Positions 1 through 10,620 are shown, counted from the stretch's first letter. The stretch is 64,000 nucleotides of DNA from Flavobacteriaceae bacterium (GCA_021739635.1 JAIPBH010000007.1:124001-188000), one strand, 5' to 3'. Made by a program: numbers and translations. Notes: generated from the letters alone by a model not told the origin.

Positions 1-707
1 GCTATTAATTTTACCCTTTCAGATTGTTTGAAATTTGAAATGACATCGTTAAGTGTCTTATTAAAACTAGATCCAACAGCAAATAATTTATTCGTTTCAC
101 TTCGGCTAATCATGTCCATATTTAAATTAAGTATAATTTTATTTAATGGAATAATTGAATTGCTTACAAAATATTCAGAGCCTTGAAGGCCTAACTCTTC
201 AGCATCAAAAGCAGCTAAAATTATGGAATGTTTGGGCGGATTATTTTTAAAATACTCGGCAAAACTAATTAAGGCACTAACGCCAGATGCATCATCATCA
301 GCTCCATTATAAATGAGTCCGTTTTTTATACCTTCATGGTCATAATGTGCACTTATAACTATAAATTTTTCGTTGCTCTCAGTTCCTTTTATTAGGCCTA
401 AAATATTTGTCCCATTATAACTTTTTCCTTTACTTGAAAAGTAAAATGATTGTTCAAATTTTTCCGCCAAAGGCAATACATTAAAATGATAAAATTGATT
501 TTTTATATATTCTTTTGCTTTGTTAGCCCCTTTGGTGCCTGTTCTTCTACCTTCAAAAGCATCAGATGATAATGTTTTGATGTTTTGAAGCAATGCTTGT
601 TCATTAAAAAGTTCTTGGGATATTGTTTCTTTTGTTACGTTTTGACTAAAGCTAAAAATAGAAAAAAAAGAAAGAAAAATTATGAAGGTAAATTTTATTA
701 GCCTCAT
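1..707 (-). CDS. M28 family zinc metallopeptidase (partial)
   Basis: Secreted or periplasmic aminopeptidase-like enzyme; the C-terminus lies beyond the left edge. Translating from ATG at 707 gives a hydrophobic signal peptide ending near FSFSQN. The M28 co-catalytic zinc ligands are visible: SAHYDH, GADDDASG, DAEELG and NMDMI, in the usual order. These peptidases release N-terminal residues from peptides. It sits downstream of the sdh terminator and is read in the same direction, so it is probably its own unit. Exact substrate cannot be told. The frame stays open to base 1. Confidence 0.85.
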   Translation of the reverse strand, partial: MRLIKFTFIIFLSFFSIFSFSQNVTKETISQELFNEQALLQNIKTLSSDAFEGRRTGTKGANKAKEYIKNQFYHFNVLPLAEKFEQSFYFSSKGKSYNGTNILGLIKGTESNEKFIVISAHYDHEGIKNGLIYNGADDDASGVSALISFAEYFKNNPPKHSIILAAFDAEELGLQGSEYFVSNSIIPLNKIILNLNMDMISRSETNKLFAVGSSFNKTLNDVISNFKQSERVKLI

Positions 708-740
708 CAAATGGCAATTTGGTTAGTTAAAGTAAATCTA

Positions 741-776
741 ATTAAAAAACCCAAACTAATGCTTGGGTTTTTTAAT
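741..776 (-). terminator. Terminator of sdhCAB
   Basis: Perfect 14-bp inverted repeat (741-754 with 763-776), core CCCAA/TTGGG, 8-nt loop, followed by a T run in the leftward direction, just after the sdhB stop. Confidence 0.8.
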
Positions 777-798
777 TTAACGATGTATTACAGAAAAA

Positions 799-1542
799 TT
801 AAGACAAACTCGCTTTCATTAATTCTCTGTTCATACGTGCAATATTATCTAATGAAATTCCTTTAGGACATTCTATTTCGCAAGCACCTGTATTGGTACA
901 GTTACCAAACCCTTCTAAGTCCATTTGGGCTACCATATTACGTACACGATCTGCAGCTTCAACTTGACCTTGAGGTAATAAAGCATATTGCGATACTTTG
1001 GCTCCTACAAATAGCATAGCGCTTGAGTTTTTACAAGTAGCTACACAAGCACCACAACCAATACAAGTTGCAGCATCCATTGCCTCATCAGCCGCATGCT
1101 TAGAAATAGGAATTGTGTTAGCATCTTGAGTGTTTCCAGAAGTATTAACTGAAATAAATCCTCCTGCTTGTTGAATACGCTCAAAAGCCATTCTATCAAC
1201 AACCAAATCTTTAATTACCGGAAAAGCTGCTGCTCTAAACGGCTCAATGGTAATGGTGTCTCCATCTTTAAACATTCGCATATGCAATTGACAAGTAGTG
1301 ACGCCTCTGTCTGGTCCATGAGCTTCGCCATTGATGTACATAGAACACATGCCACAAATGCCTTCTCGACAATCGTGATCAAATGCAACTGGCTCTTCTC
1401 CTTTATTTATTAATTGTTCGTTCAAAACATCCATCATTTCTAAAAAAGACATATGTTCTGAAATTTCAGTTACTTTATAATCGACCATTTGACCCTTTGC
1501 ATTTGAGTCTTTTTGTCTCCAAACTTTAAGTGTTAAATTCAT
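799..1542 (-). CDS. sdhB: Succinate dehydrogenase iron-sulfur subunit
   Basis: Electron-transfer subunit of complex II, carrying electrons from SdhA FAD to the membrane quinone. Three Fe-S clusters are visible: the 2Fe-2S plant-type motif ([10 protein letters not shown] and a later TTC), the 4Fe-4S motif [11 protein letters not shown], and the 3Fe-4S motif CTNTGAC..CP. The frame is open to 1581, which would overlap the end of sdhA by 29 bp; I prefer ATG 1542 because [12 protein letters not shown] matches the family start. Last gene of sdhCAB, ending before a strong hairpin. Confidence 0.95.
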   Translation of the reverse strand: MNLTLKVWRQKDSNAKGQMVDYKVTEISEHMSFLEMMDVLNEQLINKGEEPVAFDHDCREGICGMCSMYINGEAHGPDRGVTTCQLHMRMFKDGDTITIEPFRAAAFPVIKDLVVDRMAFERIQQAGGFISVNTSGNTQDANTIPISKHAADEAMDAATCIGCGACVATCKNSSAMLFVGAKVSQYALLPQGQVEAADRVRNMVAQMDLEGFGNCTNTGACEIECPKGISLDNIARMNRELMKASLS

Positions 1543-1552
1543 AGTGTCTTTA

Positions 1553-3565
1553 TTATTTGTATGAACGTTGTTTAAGTTCAATGTCTTTAAATTCTAATTG
1601 TTCTTTGTGTAAAATAGCATCTGAAGGTTCTCCTTTGTATTCCCAAGCTGCTACGTAAGCATAATCTTTATCATTACGTTTTGCTTCTCCTTTTTGAGGA
1701 CCATCAATTTCAGCCGATTCTTCTCTAAAATGCCCGCCACAAGATTCATTTCTATCTAGTGCATCTTTAGCAAATAATTCTCCTAATTCAAGGAAATCGG
1801 CAACTCTACCAGCTTTTTCTAGTTCTGGATTCATTTCTCCTGCAGAACCTGGTACTTTGACATTTTTCCAGAAATCTTCACGTAATGCTTTAATTTCAGT
1901 CATAGCTTCTTTTAAACCTTGCTCGTTACGAGACATTCCACATTTATCCCACATGATTTTACCTAACTTTTTGTGGTAATAATCTACTGAATGTGTTCCG
2001 TTGTTATTAATAAAGAAATTGATTCTGTCATTAACTTCTTTTTCTGCTTCATCAAATTCTGGAGTATTTGTTGGAATTTTTCCAGTTCTAATTTCATTTG
2101 ATAAATAATCTCCAATAGTGTATGGTAATACAAAATAACCATCGGCTAAACCTTGCATTAATGCTGAAGCACCAAGTCTGTTGGCTCCGTGATCTGAGAA
2201 GTTTGCTTCACCTATACAATACAAACCATCAACCGTTGTCATTAAGTTGTAATCAACCCAAATACCACCCATTGTGTAATGGGTTGCAGGATAAATCATC
2301 ATTGGAGTTTTGTATGGATTTTCATCTACAATTTTCTCATACATTTGAAATAAGTTTCCGTATTTCTCTTCAACAATGGCTTTTCCTAATTGGTATACTT
2401 TTTCTTTTGAAGGATTTTCTAAATTTTGAATTTTAGCTTGGGTTTTCCCATATCTTTCAATGGCAGAAGCAAAATCTAAAAACACCGCTTCACCAGTTGC
2501 ATTCACACCAAAACCAGCATCACAACGTTCTTTTGCAGCACGCGATGCCACATCACGAGGCACTAAATTACCAAAGGCAGGATAACGACGTTCTAAGAAA
2601 TAATCTCTGTTTTCTTCAGCTATTTCCGTCGGTTTAATTTTTCTTGCTTGAAGTGCTTTTGCATCTTCTAATTTTGCTGGAACCCAAATACGTCCATCAT
2701 TACGCAAAGATTCAGACATCAACGTTAATTTAGATTGATAATCCCCTGAACGTGGTATACAAGTTGGGTGAATTTGTGTAAAACAAGGATTTGCAAAAAA
2801 GGCTCCTTTTTTATGAATTTTCCAAGCTGCAGTCGCATTGCTTCCCATAGCGTTAGTTGATAAGAAATAAACATTTCCATATCCGCCAGTAGCAATAACA
2901 ACAGCGTGTGCTGAATGTCTTTCTATTTCGCCAGTAATTAAATTACGTGCAATAATACCTCTTGCTTTTCCATCTATTTTTACAACGTCAAGCATTTCAT
3001 GACGGTTAAACATTTCAATTTTACCACGTGCAATTTGACGGTTCATAGCTGAATAAGCACCTAACAATAATTGCTGTCCTGTTTGTCCTTTAGCGTAAAA
3101 TGTTCTGGAAACCAAAACCCCACCAAATGAACGGTTATCTAACAATCCACCATAATCTCTTGCAAAAGGAACACCTTGTGCTACACATTGGTCAATTATA
3201 TTTGCAGAAACCTCAGCTAAACGATACACGTTAGCTTCACGCGAACGGTAATCACCACCTTTTACGGTATCATAAAATAATCTGTATGTAGAATCCCCAT
3301 CACCCATATAATTTTTGGCAGCGTTAATACCACCTTGAGCAGCAATGGAATGTGCTCTACGAGGAGAATCTTGGTATGCAAATGCTTTTACATTATATCC
3401 TAATTCTGCTAATGTTGCTGCTGCTGAACCACCAGCTAAACCAGTACCAACCACAATAATATCTATGTGACGCTTGTTAGCTGGATTAACTAAATTGATA
3501 TGATTTTTATAATCTGTCCATTTATCTTTAATTGGACCTTCTGGTACTCTTGAATTTAAAGCCAT
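1553..3565 (-). CDS. sdhA: Succinate dehydrogenase flavoprotein subunit
   Basis: Catalytic subunit oxidising succinate to fumarate. The N-terminus has a Rossmann FAD motif ([12 protein letters not shown], residues about 38-50) and the covalent-FAD histidine region [11 protein letters not shown] (His72). 670 residues is normal for the Bacteroidota/epsilon-type SdhA. It lies 12 bp after sdhC and its end nearly abuts sdhB, so the three are one transcript. Together with the single large SdhC this is a type B complex with one five-helix anchor. Confidence 0.97.
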   Translation of the reverse strand: MALNSRVPEGPIKDKWTDYKNHINLVNPANKRHIDIIVVGTGLAGGSAAATLAELGYNVKAFAYQDSPRRAHSIAAQGGINAAKNYMGDGDSTYRLFYDTVKGGDYRSREANVYRLAEVSANIIDQCVAQGVPFARDYGGLLDNRSFGGVLVSRTFYAKGQTGQQLLLGAYSAMNRQIARGKIEMFNRHEMLDVVKIDGKARGIIARNLITGEIERHSAHAVVIATGGYGNVYFLSTNAMGSNATAAWKIHKKGAFFANPCFTQIHPTCIPRSGDYQSKLTLMSESLRNDGRIWVPAKLEDAKALQARKIKPTEIAEENRDYFLERRYPAFGNLVPRDVASRAAKERCDAGFGVNATGEAVFLDFASAIERYGKTQAKIQNLENPSKEKVYQLGKAIVEEKYGNLFQMYEKIVDENPYKTPMMIYPATHYTMGGIWVDYNLMTTVDGLYCIGEANFSDHGANRLGASALMQGLADGYFVLPYTIGDYLSNEIRTGKIPTNTPEFDEAEKEVNDRINFFINNNGTHSVDYYHKKLGKIMWDKCGMSRNEQGLKEAMTEIKALREDFWKNVKVPGSAGEMNPELEKAGRVADFLELGELFAKDALDRNESCGGHFREESAEIDGPQKGEAKRNDKDYAYVAAWEYKGEPSDAILHKEQLEFKDIELKQRSYK

Positions 3566-3577
3566 ACGTATTTAAGA

Positions 3578-4237
3578 TTAATGGTTAAAATGATGAAAAA
3601 GCGCAATAAAAATAAATCCTAGAGGAATTAAAATAGCGTATGCTTTTCCTATAGATTGTAGTGTCTTTTTTCTTCCAGCAGTTATTCCTAAAGATTGAAA
3701 AGCCGAAGTAAATCCGTGAGCCAAATGAAGCCCTAATAATATAAAAGCAATAACGTAAGCACCAACTCTTAATGGACTAGAAAATTTATGTTGTAATTCT
3801 CCAAAATATCTTGTTGGATCTTCTGGCAAAACCTCAATGTATTTATGATTAATTTCTGGAAACCAAAAATCAATAAAGTGAAGCACAATAAATGCTAAAA
3901 TTACCAATCCGCTGTAAATCATGTTTCTACTCATCCAAGATGAATTTGCAGCACCATTATTTTTTGCGTAAGCAACTCCTTTTGCCTTTTTGTTTTTAAT
4001 TTCTAATACAAATCCCATTACAAAATGAAATATTACACCAAAAATTAAAACTGGTTGCATGATGAATTGCACCAACCAATTTGTTCCCATAAAATGCGAC
4101 GCCGTATTAAAAGTTTCTTCACTAAAAACTGATAATAAATTTATTGAAACGTGCATTACTAAGAAAAACATGAGGAAAAAAGCTGAAAGCGACATGGCTA
4201 CCTTTTTTCCAATCGAAGATTTAAAAAATCCGCTCAT
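3578..4237 (-). CDS. sdhC: Succinate dehydrogenase cytochrome b subunit (membrane anchor)
   Basis: Di-haem membrane anchor of complex II. Five hydrophobic segments at about residues 13-34, 57-78, 107-126, 158-180 and 195-215 fit a single-subunit (type B) anchor. Histidines at 29, 71, 120, 171 and 174 lie in or near helices and are candidate haem ligands. First gene of the operon, with a TAnnTTTG promoter 26 bp upstream. Confidence 0.93.
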   Translation of the reverse strand: MSGFFKSSIGKKVAMSLSAFFLMFFLVMHVSINLLSVFSEETFNTASHFMGTNWLVQFIMQPVLIFGVIFHFVMGFVLEIKNKKAKGVAYAKNNGAANSSWMSRNMIYSGLVILAFIVLHFIDFWFPEINHKYIEVLPEDPTRYFGELQHKFSSPLRVGAYVIAFILLGLHLAHGFTSAFQSLGITAGRKKTLQSIGKAYAILIPLGFIFIALFHHFNH

Positions 4238-4262
4238 TATTTAGAAGTTAAAAATATGTACA

Positions 4263-4270
4263 CAAAAATA
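4263..4270 (-). promoter_or_regulatory. Promoter -7 element of sdhCAB
   Basis: TATTTTTG on the minus strand matches the Bacteroidota sigma-A consensus TAnnTTTG, about 19 nt of leader before the sdhC ATG. Confidence 0.6.
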
Positions 4271-4357
4271 CACTTCATTACTATTATAGACAAAAACTTA
4301 AGCACTTAAATATTTATTTAGAATGAATTTAAAGAAATTGAATTTAATAAAATTAAA

Positions 4358-4378
4358 AAGGCACCAAACTGGTGCCTT
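4358..4378 (-). terminator. Terminator of the matrixin-like protease gene
   Basis: 8-bp perfect stem (AAGGCACC/GGTGCCTT), 5-nt loop, then TTTTTAATTTT in the leftward direction. Confidence 0.8.
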
Positions 4379-4402
4379 AAATAACTATTTGGATGAAGTT
4401 TT

Positions 4403-6226
4403 TTATTCTAAAACTAATTTTTTGGTTACAAATGCATCATCAGAATGAATGTTTACTAAATACATACCTTTTGAAAAACCAGTTAAATTAATTTGTTTGG
4501 TTTTTGAAGTTCCTGAAATATCAAATTCAGAAATTTGCCTTCCCCTTATATCAAAAATAACGGCCTTTTTTAAATTAATATATAATTCATTACTAATATA
4601 AAACACACCATTTGTTGGGTTTGGATACATTTTTACAGCATCTTTTAAAATTTCATCTTCAACACTTAATGGGCAAGCATATGGTGACATTGGTGTTTTT
4701 CCTGCAAAACAAATAAACGCCGGAATACTTGATTCATTAATAGTTTGAATATAATTACCAGCCGTTATATTATCTGCATGCAAAACACGCTGCTGTTCGC
4801 TATTTGAAATAGCATAATACATAATATCACCATTATTATCTATATGTGAAGATGTATCAATAACATGCCCTAATTGATGTCCATGACCAAGCTCATGAAG
4901 TGCCACACTTTGAAAATCATATTGATTAATACTTGGCAACCCTGAACCATAATACCAATCTTCTCCATCATCAAATACAATATCTAATTCATCGGCGTAT
5001 ATTTTAAAATCACTTAAGGTGCTGCCACATCCATTTAAATAATAAGTACATTGACCAAGAACTCCTATTGGCAATTCATTTCCATTATCAAATCTTACGA
5101 CATTAATATCATCATTCCCTATTACATCTGTAGTAGTTACAGCTCCAATAGTCCAATTAACTCCTGTTTCACATCGCCAAGTATCTAAGGCATTTAAAAA
5201 AGCTTGTTTTGCTCCTGAATGTTCTATGTCTGCATTAAAATCTGTTTGCATGCGCCAAACGTAACCACCACTGCCATCATTATTCACTAGCCTACTTGGA
5301 TAGGCATAATAAATTCCTGAGCTAGAAGGAAATTCTAATAATCCATTAATTATTGAATATGTAACTATTAAATCACTTGTTGATTCAAAACTAGCAGAAG
5401 ATGCATCGGTAACTTGTATTTTTCCTGTACCTGCTTCTGAAGGAATTTCAACTGTTATTTTATTATCAGCCCATGTTAGAACTTGACTATCTAATGCTTC
5501 GACGTAAGTTGATCCTCCATCATCGGCATTTGAAAAACTAACTTTACCCTTAGTTGAACCAAACCCAGACCCATTTATTGTGAGTACCATTTTAGTTCCA
5601 GCGGTAGCTGTAGTAGGACTAAAATTTGAAATGCTTGGAGCCAACATTTTAACCGTTTGAGATGATTTTAAGTACAATCCATTAATATCAATCTTTGTTA
5701 TTTCAACATATTTTGAATTAGTTAAACTCGAAATTTTATCATAAAAAACAGAAGTGACTCCTTGTGTTTTGCTAAACGGATTGATTACAGCGTCTTTTTT
5801 TATATTATACTTATAAAATCCTTGTAATGAACTATATACTATAAATTGTTTGTTTGTTAGTTTTGAATTTGATGAAAAAAATATGTTATTATCATAAAGT
5901 GTAAAAACACCAAGATCTCCTTTATTTAATTTTAAACTTGGTGAAACTATTTGATTTACGTTTTCAACCACGCCTCCTGGTGTAATAACATCAATAGTTG
6001 TTAGTTGTTCTCCTTTAAAAACCTTATAGATTTTAATGGTGTTAGCAGTATAAATTAGATTATTATTCCAAAAAGATCTTTTTGAAATCACTTCACCTTC
6101 AATAACCAAGGTTGAATTATTGATTTGCTGCTCTAAAGATATTTGCTTAAGCATTACTTGAGACATCACATTAGTGGTTATTAAAAATACCCCAACAATA
6201 AATATACTTAATACATTAATTTTCAT
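4403..6226 (-). CDS. Secreted matrixin-like zinc protease with IPT/TIG domain and T9SS sorting domain
   Basis: Predicted cell-surface or secreted metalloprotease. From ATG 6226: signal peptide (residues 1-22), an unrecognised N-terminal region, an IPT/TIG fold (about 190-280, motif ITINGSGFG-like), a catalytic domain with zinc motif HELGHGHQLGH (His444, Glu445, His448, His454), and a C-terminal type A sorting domain (YPNPTNGVF to the end) for export by the type IX system. The position usually occupied by Gly in HExxHxxGxxH is Gln451. The frame is open to 6250, but the promoter -7 box overlaps that start, so 6226 is chosen. Flanked by its own promoter and terminator. Confidence 0.85.
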   Translation of the reverse strand: MKINVLSIFIVGVFLITTNVMSQVMLKQISLEQQINNSTLVIEGEVISKRSFWNNNLIYTANTIKIYKVFKGEQLTTIDVITPGGVVENVNQIVSPSLKLNKGDLGVFTLYDNNIFFSSNSKLTNKQFIVYSSLQGFYKYNIKKDAVINPFSKTQGVTSVFYDKISSLTNSKYVEITKIDINGLYLKSSQTVKMLAPSISNFSPTTATAGTKMVLTINGSGFGSTKGKVSFSNADDGGSTYVEALDSQVLTWADNKITVEIPSEAGTGKIQVTDASSASFESTSDLIVTYSIINGLLEFPSSSGIYYAYPSRLVNNDGSGGYVWRMQTDFNADIEHSGAKQAFLNALDTWRCETGVNWTIGAVTTTDVIGNDDINVVRFDNGNELPIGVLGQCTYYLNGCGSTLSDFKIYADELDIVFDDGEDWYYGSGLPSINQYDFQSVALHELGHGHQLGHVIDTSSHIDNNGDIMYYAISNSEQQRVLHADNITAGNYIQTINESSIPAFICFAGKTPMSPYACPLSVEDEILKDAVKMYPNPTNGVFYISNELYINLKKAVIFDIRGRQISEFDISGTSKTKQINLTGFSKGMYLVNIHSDDAFVTKKLVLE

Positions 6227-6247
6227 AAAGTTAAATTCTGTATCTAT

Positions 6248-6255
6248 CAAAAATA
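6248..6255 (-). promoter_or_regulatory. Promoter -7 element of the matrixin-like gene
   Basis: TATTTTTG (minus strand) matches TAnnTTTG; the expected start of transcription near 6241 lies downstream of the ATG at 6250, supporting the start at 6226. Confidence 0.6.
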
Positions 6256-6313
6256 CAGAATTATTAATAAAGTTTTATTTGTTTTTGTAATTTTATCGTT
6301 AAATAATAATTCC

Positions 6314-7603
6314 ATGAAATACCATCGCATAAAGAAAAATCTATTTATACAAAACCGAAGAAATTTTACGGCTAAAATGTTTCCAAACAGTCTGGCTGTT
6401 TTTAATTCAAATGACATTTATCCTATAAGTGCAGATAGTACCTTGCCTTTTGAGCAACATAGAGATATTTTTTATTTAAGTGGTGTTGATCAAGAAGAAA
6501 GTATTTTAGTATTGTTTCCAGATTGTCCTAAAGAAAAGCATCGTGAAATATTATTTTTAAAAGAAACTAATGACCATATTGCTGTTTGGGAAGGTGAAAA
6601 ACTAACCAAAGAGGCTGCTTTTGAAACCAGTGGAATCAAAACTGTTTACTGGCTTCAAGAAATGGAAAAAATCATGTTTGAGCTTATGACTCAATGTGAT
6701 ATGGTTTATATAAATACCAATGAGCACTACAGGGCTAATGTTGAAACTGAAACTCGTGAGGATCGTTTTACAAAATGGTTAAAAAATAAATATCCTGCAC
6801 ATTCAGTTGCAAAAAGCAACCCAATTTTACAGCGCCTGAGATCTGTTAAAAATCAAATTGAAATAGATTTAATTCAACAAGCTTGTGATATTACAGAAAA
6901 AGGATTCAGGCGTGTTTTAAAATTTGTAAAACCAAATGTTTGGGAATATGATATTGAAGCTGAGTTTATTCATGAATTTTTAATAAATAGATCAAGAAAA
7001 TTTGCCTATACGCCTATTATTGCAAGTGGCAACAATGCTAATGTATTACACTATATTGAAAACAACAAACAATGTAAAGCTGGTGATCTAATTTTATTAG
7101 ACGTAGCTGCTGAATACGCTAATTATTCAAGTGATATGACTAGAACAATTCCTGTTTCTGGAAAATTTACAAACAGACAGAAAGAAGTATATAATGCTGT
7201 AAACAGAGTTAAGAATGAAGCCACCAAAATGCTTGTTCCTGGAACCGATTGGGCAAAATATCATGAAGAAGTTGGGAAACTTATGACTTCTGAATTATTA
7301 GGTTTAAAACTGTTAGATAAAGCCGATGTTAAAAATGAAAACCCTGATTGGCCAGCTTACAAAAAATATTTTATGCACGGCACTTCACATCATATGGGGT
7401 TAGATACTCATGATTACGGAATTTTAACTGAACCCATGAAAGCCAATATGGTATTTACCGTTGAACCTGGAATATATATTCCTGCTGAAGGATTTGGGGT
7501 TCGTTTGGAAGATGATGTAGTTATTCAAAAAACGGGAGAGCCATTTAACTTAATGCGCAATATTCCTATTGAGGTTGAAGAAATTGAAGAGCTTATGAAT
7601 TAA
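6314..7603 (+). CDS. pepP: Xaa-Pro aminopeptidase (aminopeptidase P, M24B)
   Basis: Cytoplasmic dinuclear metal peptidase that removes N-terminal residues preceding proline. The N-terminal aminopeptidase P domain covers about residues 1-150 and the creatinase fold follows. Metal ligands are visible: Asp263 and Asp274, the His of HGTSHHMG (355-362), Glu384 in VEPGIY and Glu399 in RLEDDV. 429 residues matches the family. Divergent from the matrixin-like gene; stands alone. Confidence 0.93.
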   Translation: MKYHRIKKNLFIQNRRNFTAKMFPNSLAVFNSNDIYPISADSTLPFEQHRDIFYLSGVDQEESILVLFPDCPKEKHREILFLKETNDHIAVWEGEKLTKEAAFETSGIKTVYWLQEMEKIMFELMTQCDMVYINTNEHYRANVETETREDRFTKWLKNKYPAHSVAKSNPILQRLRSVKNQIEIDLIQQACDITEKGFRRVLKFVKPNVWEYDIEAEFIHEFLINRSRKFAYTPIIASGNNANVLHYIENNKQCKAGDLILLDVAAEYANYSSDMTRTIPVSGKFTNRQKEVYNAVNRVKNEATKMLVPGTDWAKYHEEVGKLMTSELLGLKLLDKADVKNENPDWPAYKKYFMHGTSHHMGLDTHDYGILTEPMKANMVFTVEPGIYIPAEGFGVRLEDDVVIQKTGEPFNLMRNIPIEVEEIEELMN

Positions 7604-7708
7604 ACAAGTAATTTCTTTAAGATACTACTTATATTGGTATTAATAATATTTCAGCATTTAACTAAAACTTGCCCAAATATTATTAATACTGTTTTTTTGA
7701 TATAAAAA

Positions 7709-9142
7709 ATGAAAACCAAACACACAATTTTCAAGGTTATTTTTGCTTTTAGTTTTCTTTGTATTTCAACATTTAGTTGTAGTCCAGATGATGAAAATAC
7801 AACACCTAGAATAGGAAACATACCCGACCCTGCTTTTGAACAAGCCTTAATTGATTTGGGTTATGACGATGCTTTGGACGGTAAAATTGTTACAGCCAAT
7901 GTTGCGAATGTTTTGGAATTGGATATTCCTGATTATGATTTTGAAAATACCGATAATGATATTAAAGATTTAACAGGCATTGAATACTTTATAAGTTTAA
8001 CAAAGTTAAATTGTTCTGGACAAAACCTTACCACGTTAAACTTAAGTAACAATCTGAATTTAAAAGAATTAGACTGCGGATACAGTAAATTTCAAAGCTT
8101 AAACAGTATAAATATAAGTAAAAATACTGCCCTTGAAATATTATGGTGCCATGGAAATAATCTTACAAGTTTAGACGTAAGCACTAATATAAATTTAAAA
8201 GAATTATATACTTATAGTCTTCAACTTACCAGTTTAGATTTAAGTAAAAATATTGCGCTTAAAACACTTTGGTGTTATGGTAATCCCATAACAAATTTAG
8301 ATGTTAGCTACAATACAAATTTGGAAAATCTAGATTGTCGTTTTATGAACCTAACCAACTTAGATGTAAGTAATAACATAAATATAAAAAAATTAAATTT
8401 TTGGGATAATCAAATATCAAATATTGATGTTAGCAAAAATATAGCTTTAGAGTATTTGGGATGTATGGAAAACAATCTTACAAGTATAGATGTAAGTAAT
8501 AATAGTTCGTTGGAAGTTTTTGGTTGTGGCGGAAATCAGTTAACAAATATAGATATAAGCAATAATCCCGTTTTAAAAAGTTTTGCATGCGAAAACAATC
8601 AAATTACAACCGTAGATATAAGTAACAATATAGCTCTGGAAAATTTATCGTTTGGAAATAACCCAATTACTAGTATAGATCTTAGCCAAAATATTTCTCT
8701 ATCATATTTAACATGTAATAACACCCCAATTACTATGCTAGACTTAAGTACAAATATTGCGTTAGAAATTTTACATTGTAATAATAACCAACAACTGACA
8801 AGTTTAGATTTGAGCAATAATTCTTCATTAATTTGGCTTCTGTGCAATGATAATAAACTTAGTTCATTAAACCTTAATGGCATTACTAAGATAACTACAT
8901 TTGAATGTTATAACAATATGTTGACAAATTTGAATTTAGAAAGTCTCTTAAATTTAGATTACCTAAACTGCTCAAGCAATCTTCTTAATTCCTTAGATGT
9001 TAGTAATAATTTGAATTTAACCTTATTAGTTTCTACTTCAAATAACTTAAACTGTATTCAGGTTAACGACACACAATTAGCTAATATAGTCACTGATTGG
9101 ATTAAAGATGACACTGCAAATTATGCTATTACATGTAATTAA
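7709..9142 (+). CDS. Leucine-rich-repeat lipoprotein
   Basis: Surface or periplasmic binding protein of unknown ligand. A lipoprotein signal ends at Cys24 (ISTFSC), followed by SPDDEN, an acidic tract like the Bacteroidota lipoprotein surface-export signal. From about residue 95 the protein is built of some 16 tandem 21-23 residue repeats of the type LTSLDVSNNINLKEL.C, resembling internalin-like repeats. The C-terminus is a capping segment with CIQVND..C. No sorting domain is present, so anchoring is by lipid. Repeats drift in length and sequence, so it is old rather than a recent expansion. Confidence 0.85.
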   Translation: MKTKHTIFKVIFAFSFLCISTFSCSPDDENTTPRIGNIPDPAFEQALIDLGYDDALDGKIVTANVANVLELDIPDYDFENTDNDIKDLTGIEYFISLTKLNCSGQNLTTLNLSNNLNLKELDCGYSKFQSLNSINISKNTALEILWCHGNNLTSLDVSTNINLKELYTYSLQLTSLDLSKNIALKTLWCYGNPITNLDVSYNTNLENLDCRFMNLTNLDVSNNINIKKLNFWDNQISNIDVSKNIALEYLGCMENNLTSIDVSNNSSLEVFGCGGNQLTNIDISNNPVLKSFACENNQITTVDISNNIALENLSFGNNPITSIDLSQNISLSYLTCNNTPITMLDLSTNIALEILHCNNNQQLTSLDLSNNSSLIWLLCNDNKLSSLNLNGITKITTFECYNNMLTNLNLESLLNLDYLNCSSNLLNSLDVSNNLNLTLLVSTSNNLNCIQVNDTQLANIVTDWIKDDTANYAITCN

Positions 9143-9149
9143 AAATAAG

Positions 9150-9174
9150 AAAGGGTCGTTTAAAACGACCCTTT
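9150..9174. terminator. Bidirectional terminator between LRR lipoprotein and lysC
   Basis: Stem AAAGGGTCGTT/AACGACCCTTT with a 3-nt loop and T runs on both strands between convergent genes. Confidence 0.8.
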
Positions 9175-9200
9175 TTGCTAACCTGTCTAAAATCTTTACT

Positions 9201-10523
9201 TTAAAGAGTGACTAATTCAAATAAATAATTGTTTAGTTTGCCTAGCGTTTTTATTTTATCATTTGAGTTAATTAGAAGAGAAATATTGTTTCTACTTCCT
9301 CCGTATGAAATCATTCTAATTTTAACATCTTGTAAAATTTGAAACAATTTAAATGTTTCTTGATGATTTACTATAGAATGTCCAACCAAACAAACAATCG
9401 TTTGATTTTTATCTACTTCAACAACTGAAAACTTCTCTAATTCTACTAAAATTTTATCTAAGTTTCTATCGTCATCAATGGTGAGTGAAATAGCAACTTC
9501 TGAAGTTGTAATCATATCAATTGACGTTTCATAAACTTCAAATATTTCAAAGACTTTTCTTAAAAAACCATGTGCTAACAACATACGTCCTGACTTAATT
9601 TTAATAGCCGTAATGTTATCTTTTGCTGCAATGGCTTTTACACCATTTTCTGTATGATCGTCATTAATTAATGTCCCATATGCTTCCGGATTCATGGTGT
9701 TTTTTAAACGCACAGGAATATTATCTGCTCTAACAGGTGTAACTGTTTGTGGGTGTAATATCTTGGCTCCAAAATAGGCTAATTCAGCTGCCTCATCAAA
9801 AGATAAGTTTGAAATAGGGTTTGTGTTTTCAACATATCTTGGGTCATTGTTATGCATACCATCAATATCTGTCCAAATTTCAACTTCTTCTGCTTTAATT
9901 ACGGCACCAATAATAGTAGCGGTATAATCACTTCCTCCACGCTGTAAATTTGATATATTACCTTCTTCATCTAAACAAATAAACCCTTGAGTTATGTATA
10001 TAGGCACATCTGGAGCATCTTTAAAAACAGTTTCAAAATCTTGTTTTATATAAAACATATCTGGCTCTTTATGATTATCAATGCGCATAAAATTAAGAGC
10101 TGGTAATAATGTAGACTTAACTCCTTCTTGCTCTAAATAACTATTAAACATATAAGTAGATAATAATTCTCCTTGAGCAACAATTTTATTTTCTAAATGA
10201 AGTGAATATTCTTGATAGGTACATTCTACTAGAAAATTAAATATATTAGTTACATAATTTCTAACGTTATTGTTTAAAGACTCATCACTAAGTAATTTAT
10301 CAATCGTGTCAAAATAGGTTTCATGTAATTTATTTATTTTTTCAATAGCCTCATTGGGCATATCATTGGCAATATTATTTGCTATGGCAACTAAAGCATT
10401 TGTAGTACCAGACATAGCTGATAAAACAACAATTTTTTTATTTCCGTCATTAATAATGTTTTTTACATTACACATGTTTTCAACACTACCAACAGAAGTT
10501 CCTCCAAATTTTAATACTTTCAT
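9201..10523 (-). CDS. lysC: Aspartate kinase
   Basis: Phosphorylates aspartate, first step to lysine, threonine and methionine. N-terminal kinase motif KVLKFGGTSVGS, central RGGSDYTA and a C-terminal regulatory part with two ACT domains (from about residue 300). 440 residues from ATG 10523; the frame is open to 10547 but MKVLKFGG is the usual start. It is a stand-alone kinase, not fused to homoserine dehydrogenase. Divergent from an ACT-like gene, which may be functionally linked. Confidence 0.93.
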   Translation of the reverse strand: MKVLKFGGTSVGSVENMCNVKNIINDGNKKIVVLSAMSGTTNALVAIANNIANDMPNEAIEKINKLHETYFDTIDKLLSDESLNNNVRNYVTNIFNFLVECTYQEYSLHLENKIVAQGELLSTYMFNSYLEQEGVKSTLLPALNFMRIDNHKEPDMFYIKQDFETVFKDAPDVPIYITQGFICLDEEGNISNLQRGGSDYTATIIGAVIKAEEVEIWTDIDGMHNNDPRYVENTNPISNLSFDEAAELAYFGAKILHPQTVTPVRADNIPVRLKNTMNPEAYGTLINDDHTENGVKAIAAKDNITAIKIKSGRMLLAHGFLRKVFEIFEVYETSIDMITTSEVAISLTIDDDRNLDKILVELEKFSVVEVDKNQTIVCLVGHSIVNHQETFKLFQILQDVKIRMISYGGSRNNISLLINSNDKIKTLGKLNNYLFELVTL

Positions 10524-10620
10524 CTGTTTAATTTTATTGTTTTTCATCGGTCAGATGGAACACCCATAACCATACCCTTGTGTTTAAAGAACTATTGTCG
10601 TTGGGGTTTCATTTTTAATC
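10521..10620 (-). other. lysC leader with small upstream reading frames
   Basis: Reading leftward, two mini-ORFs precede lysC: MKPQRQ-stop (from 10612) and MVMGVPSDR-stop, whose TGA overlaps the alternative lysC ATG at 10547 as ATGA. Neither is rich in Lys, Thr, Met or Ile runs, so a classical attenuation leader is not supported. Confidence 0.25.

Noticed and set aside
2122-2436. 104-codon plus-strand frame inside sdhA
   Set aside because: Antisense shadow of a strongly conserved gene; no family resemblance.
8599-8883. 94-codon minus-strand open frame in the LRR gene
   Set aside because: It is a shadow of the repetitive coding strand; leucine-rich content arises from complementing repeat codons and no promoter is present.
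7990-9060. Regular DNA-level periodicity that could look like a repeat array or CRISPR
   Set aside because: It is coding repeat (about 66 bp) for leucine-rich motifs, with drift between units and no identical repeats or spacers.
10521-10620. Amino-acid attenuator upstream of lysC
   Set aside because: Mini-ORFs exist but lack runs of regulatory amino acids and I cannot draw competing hairpins with a terminator.
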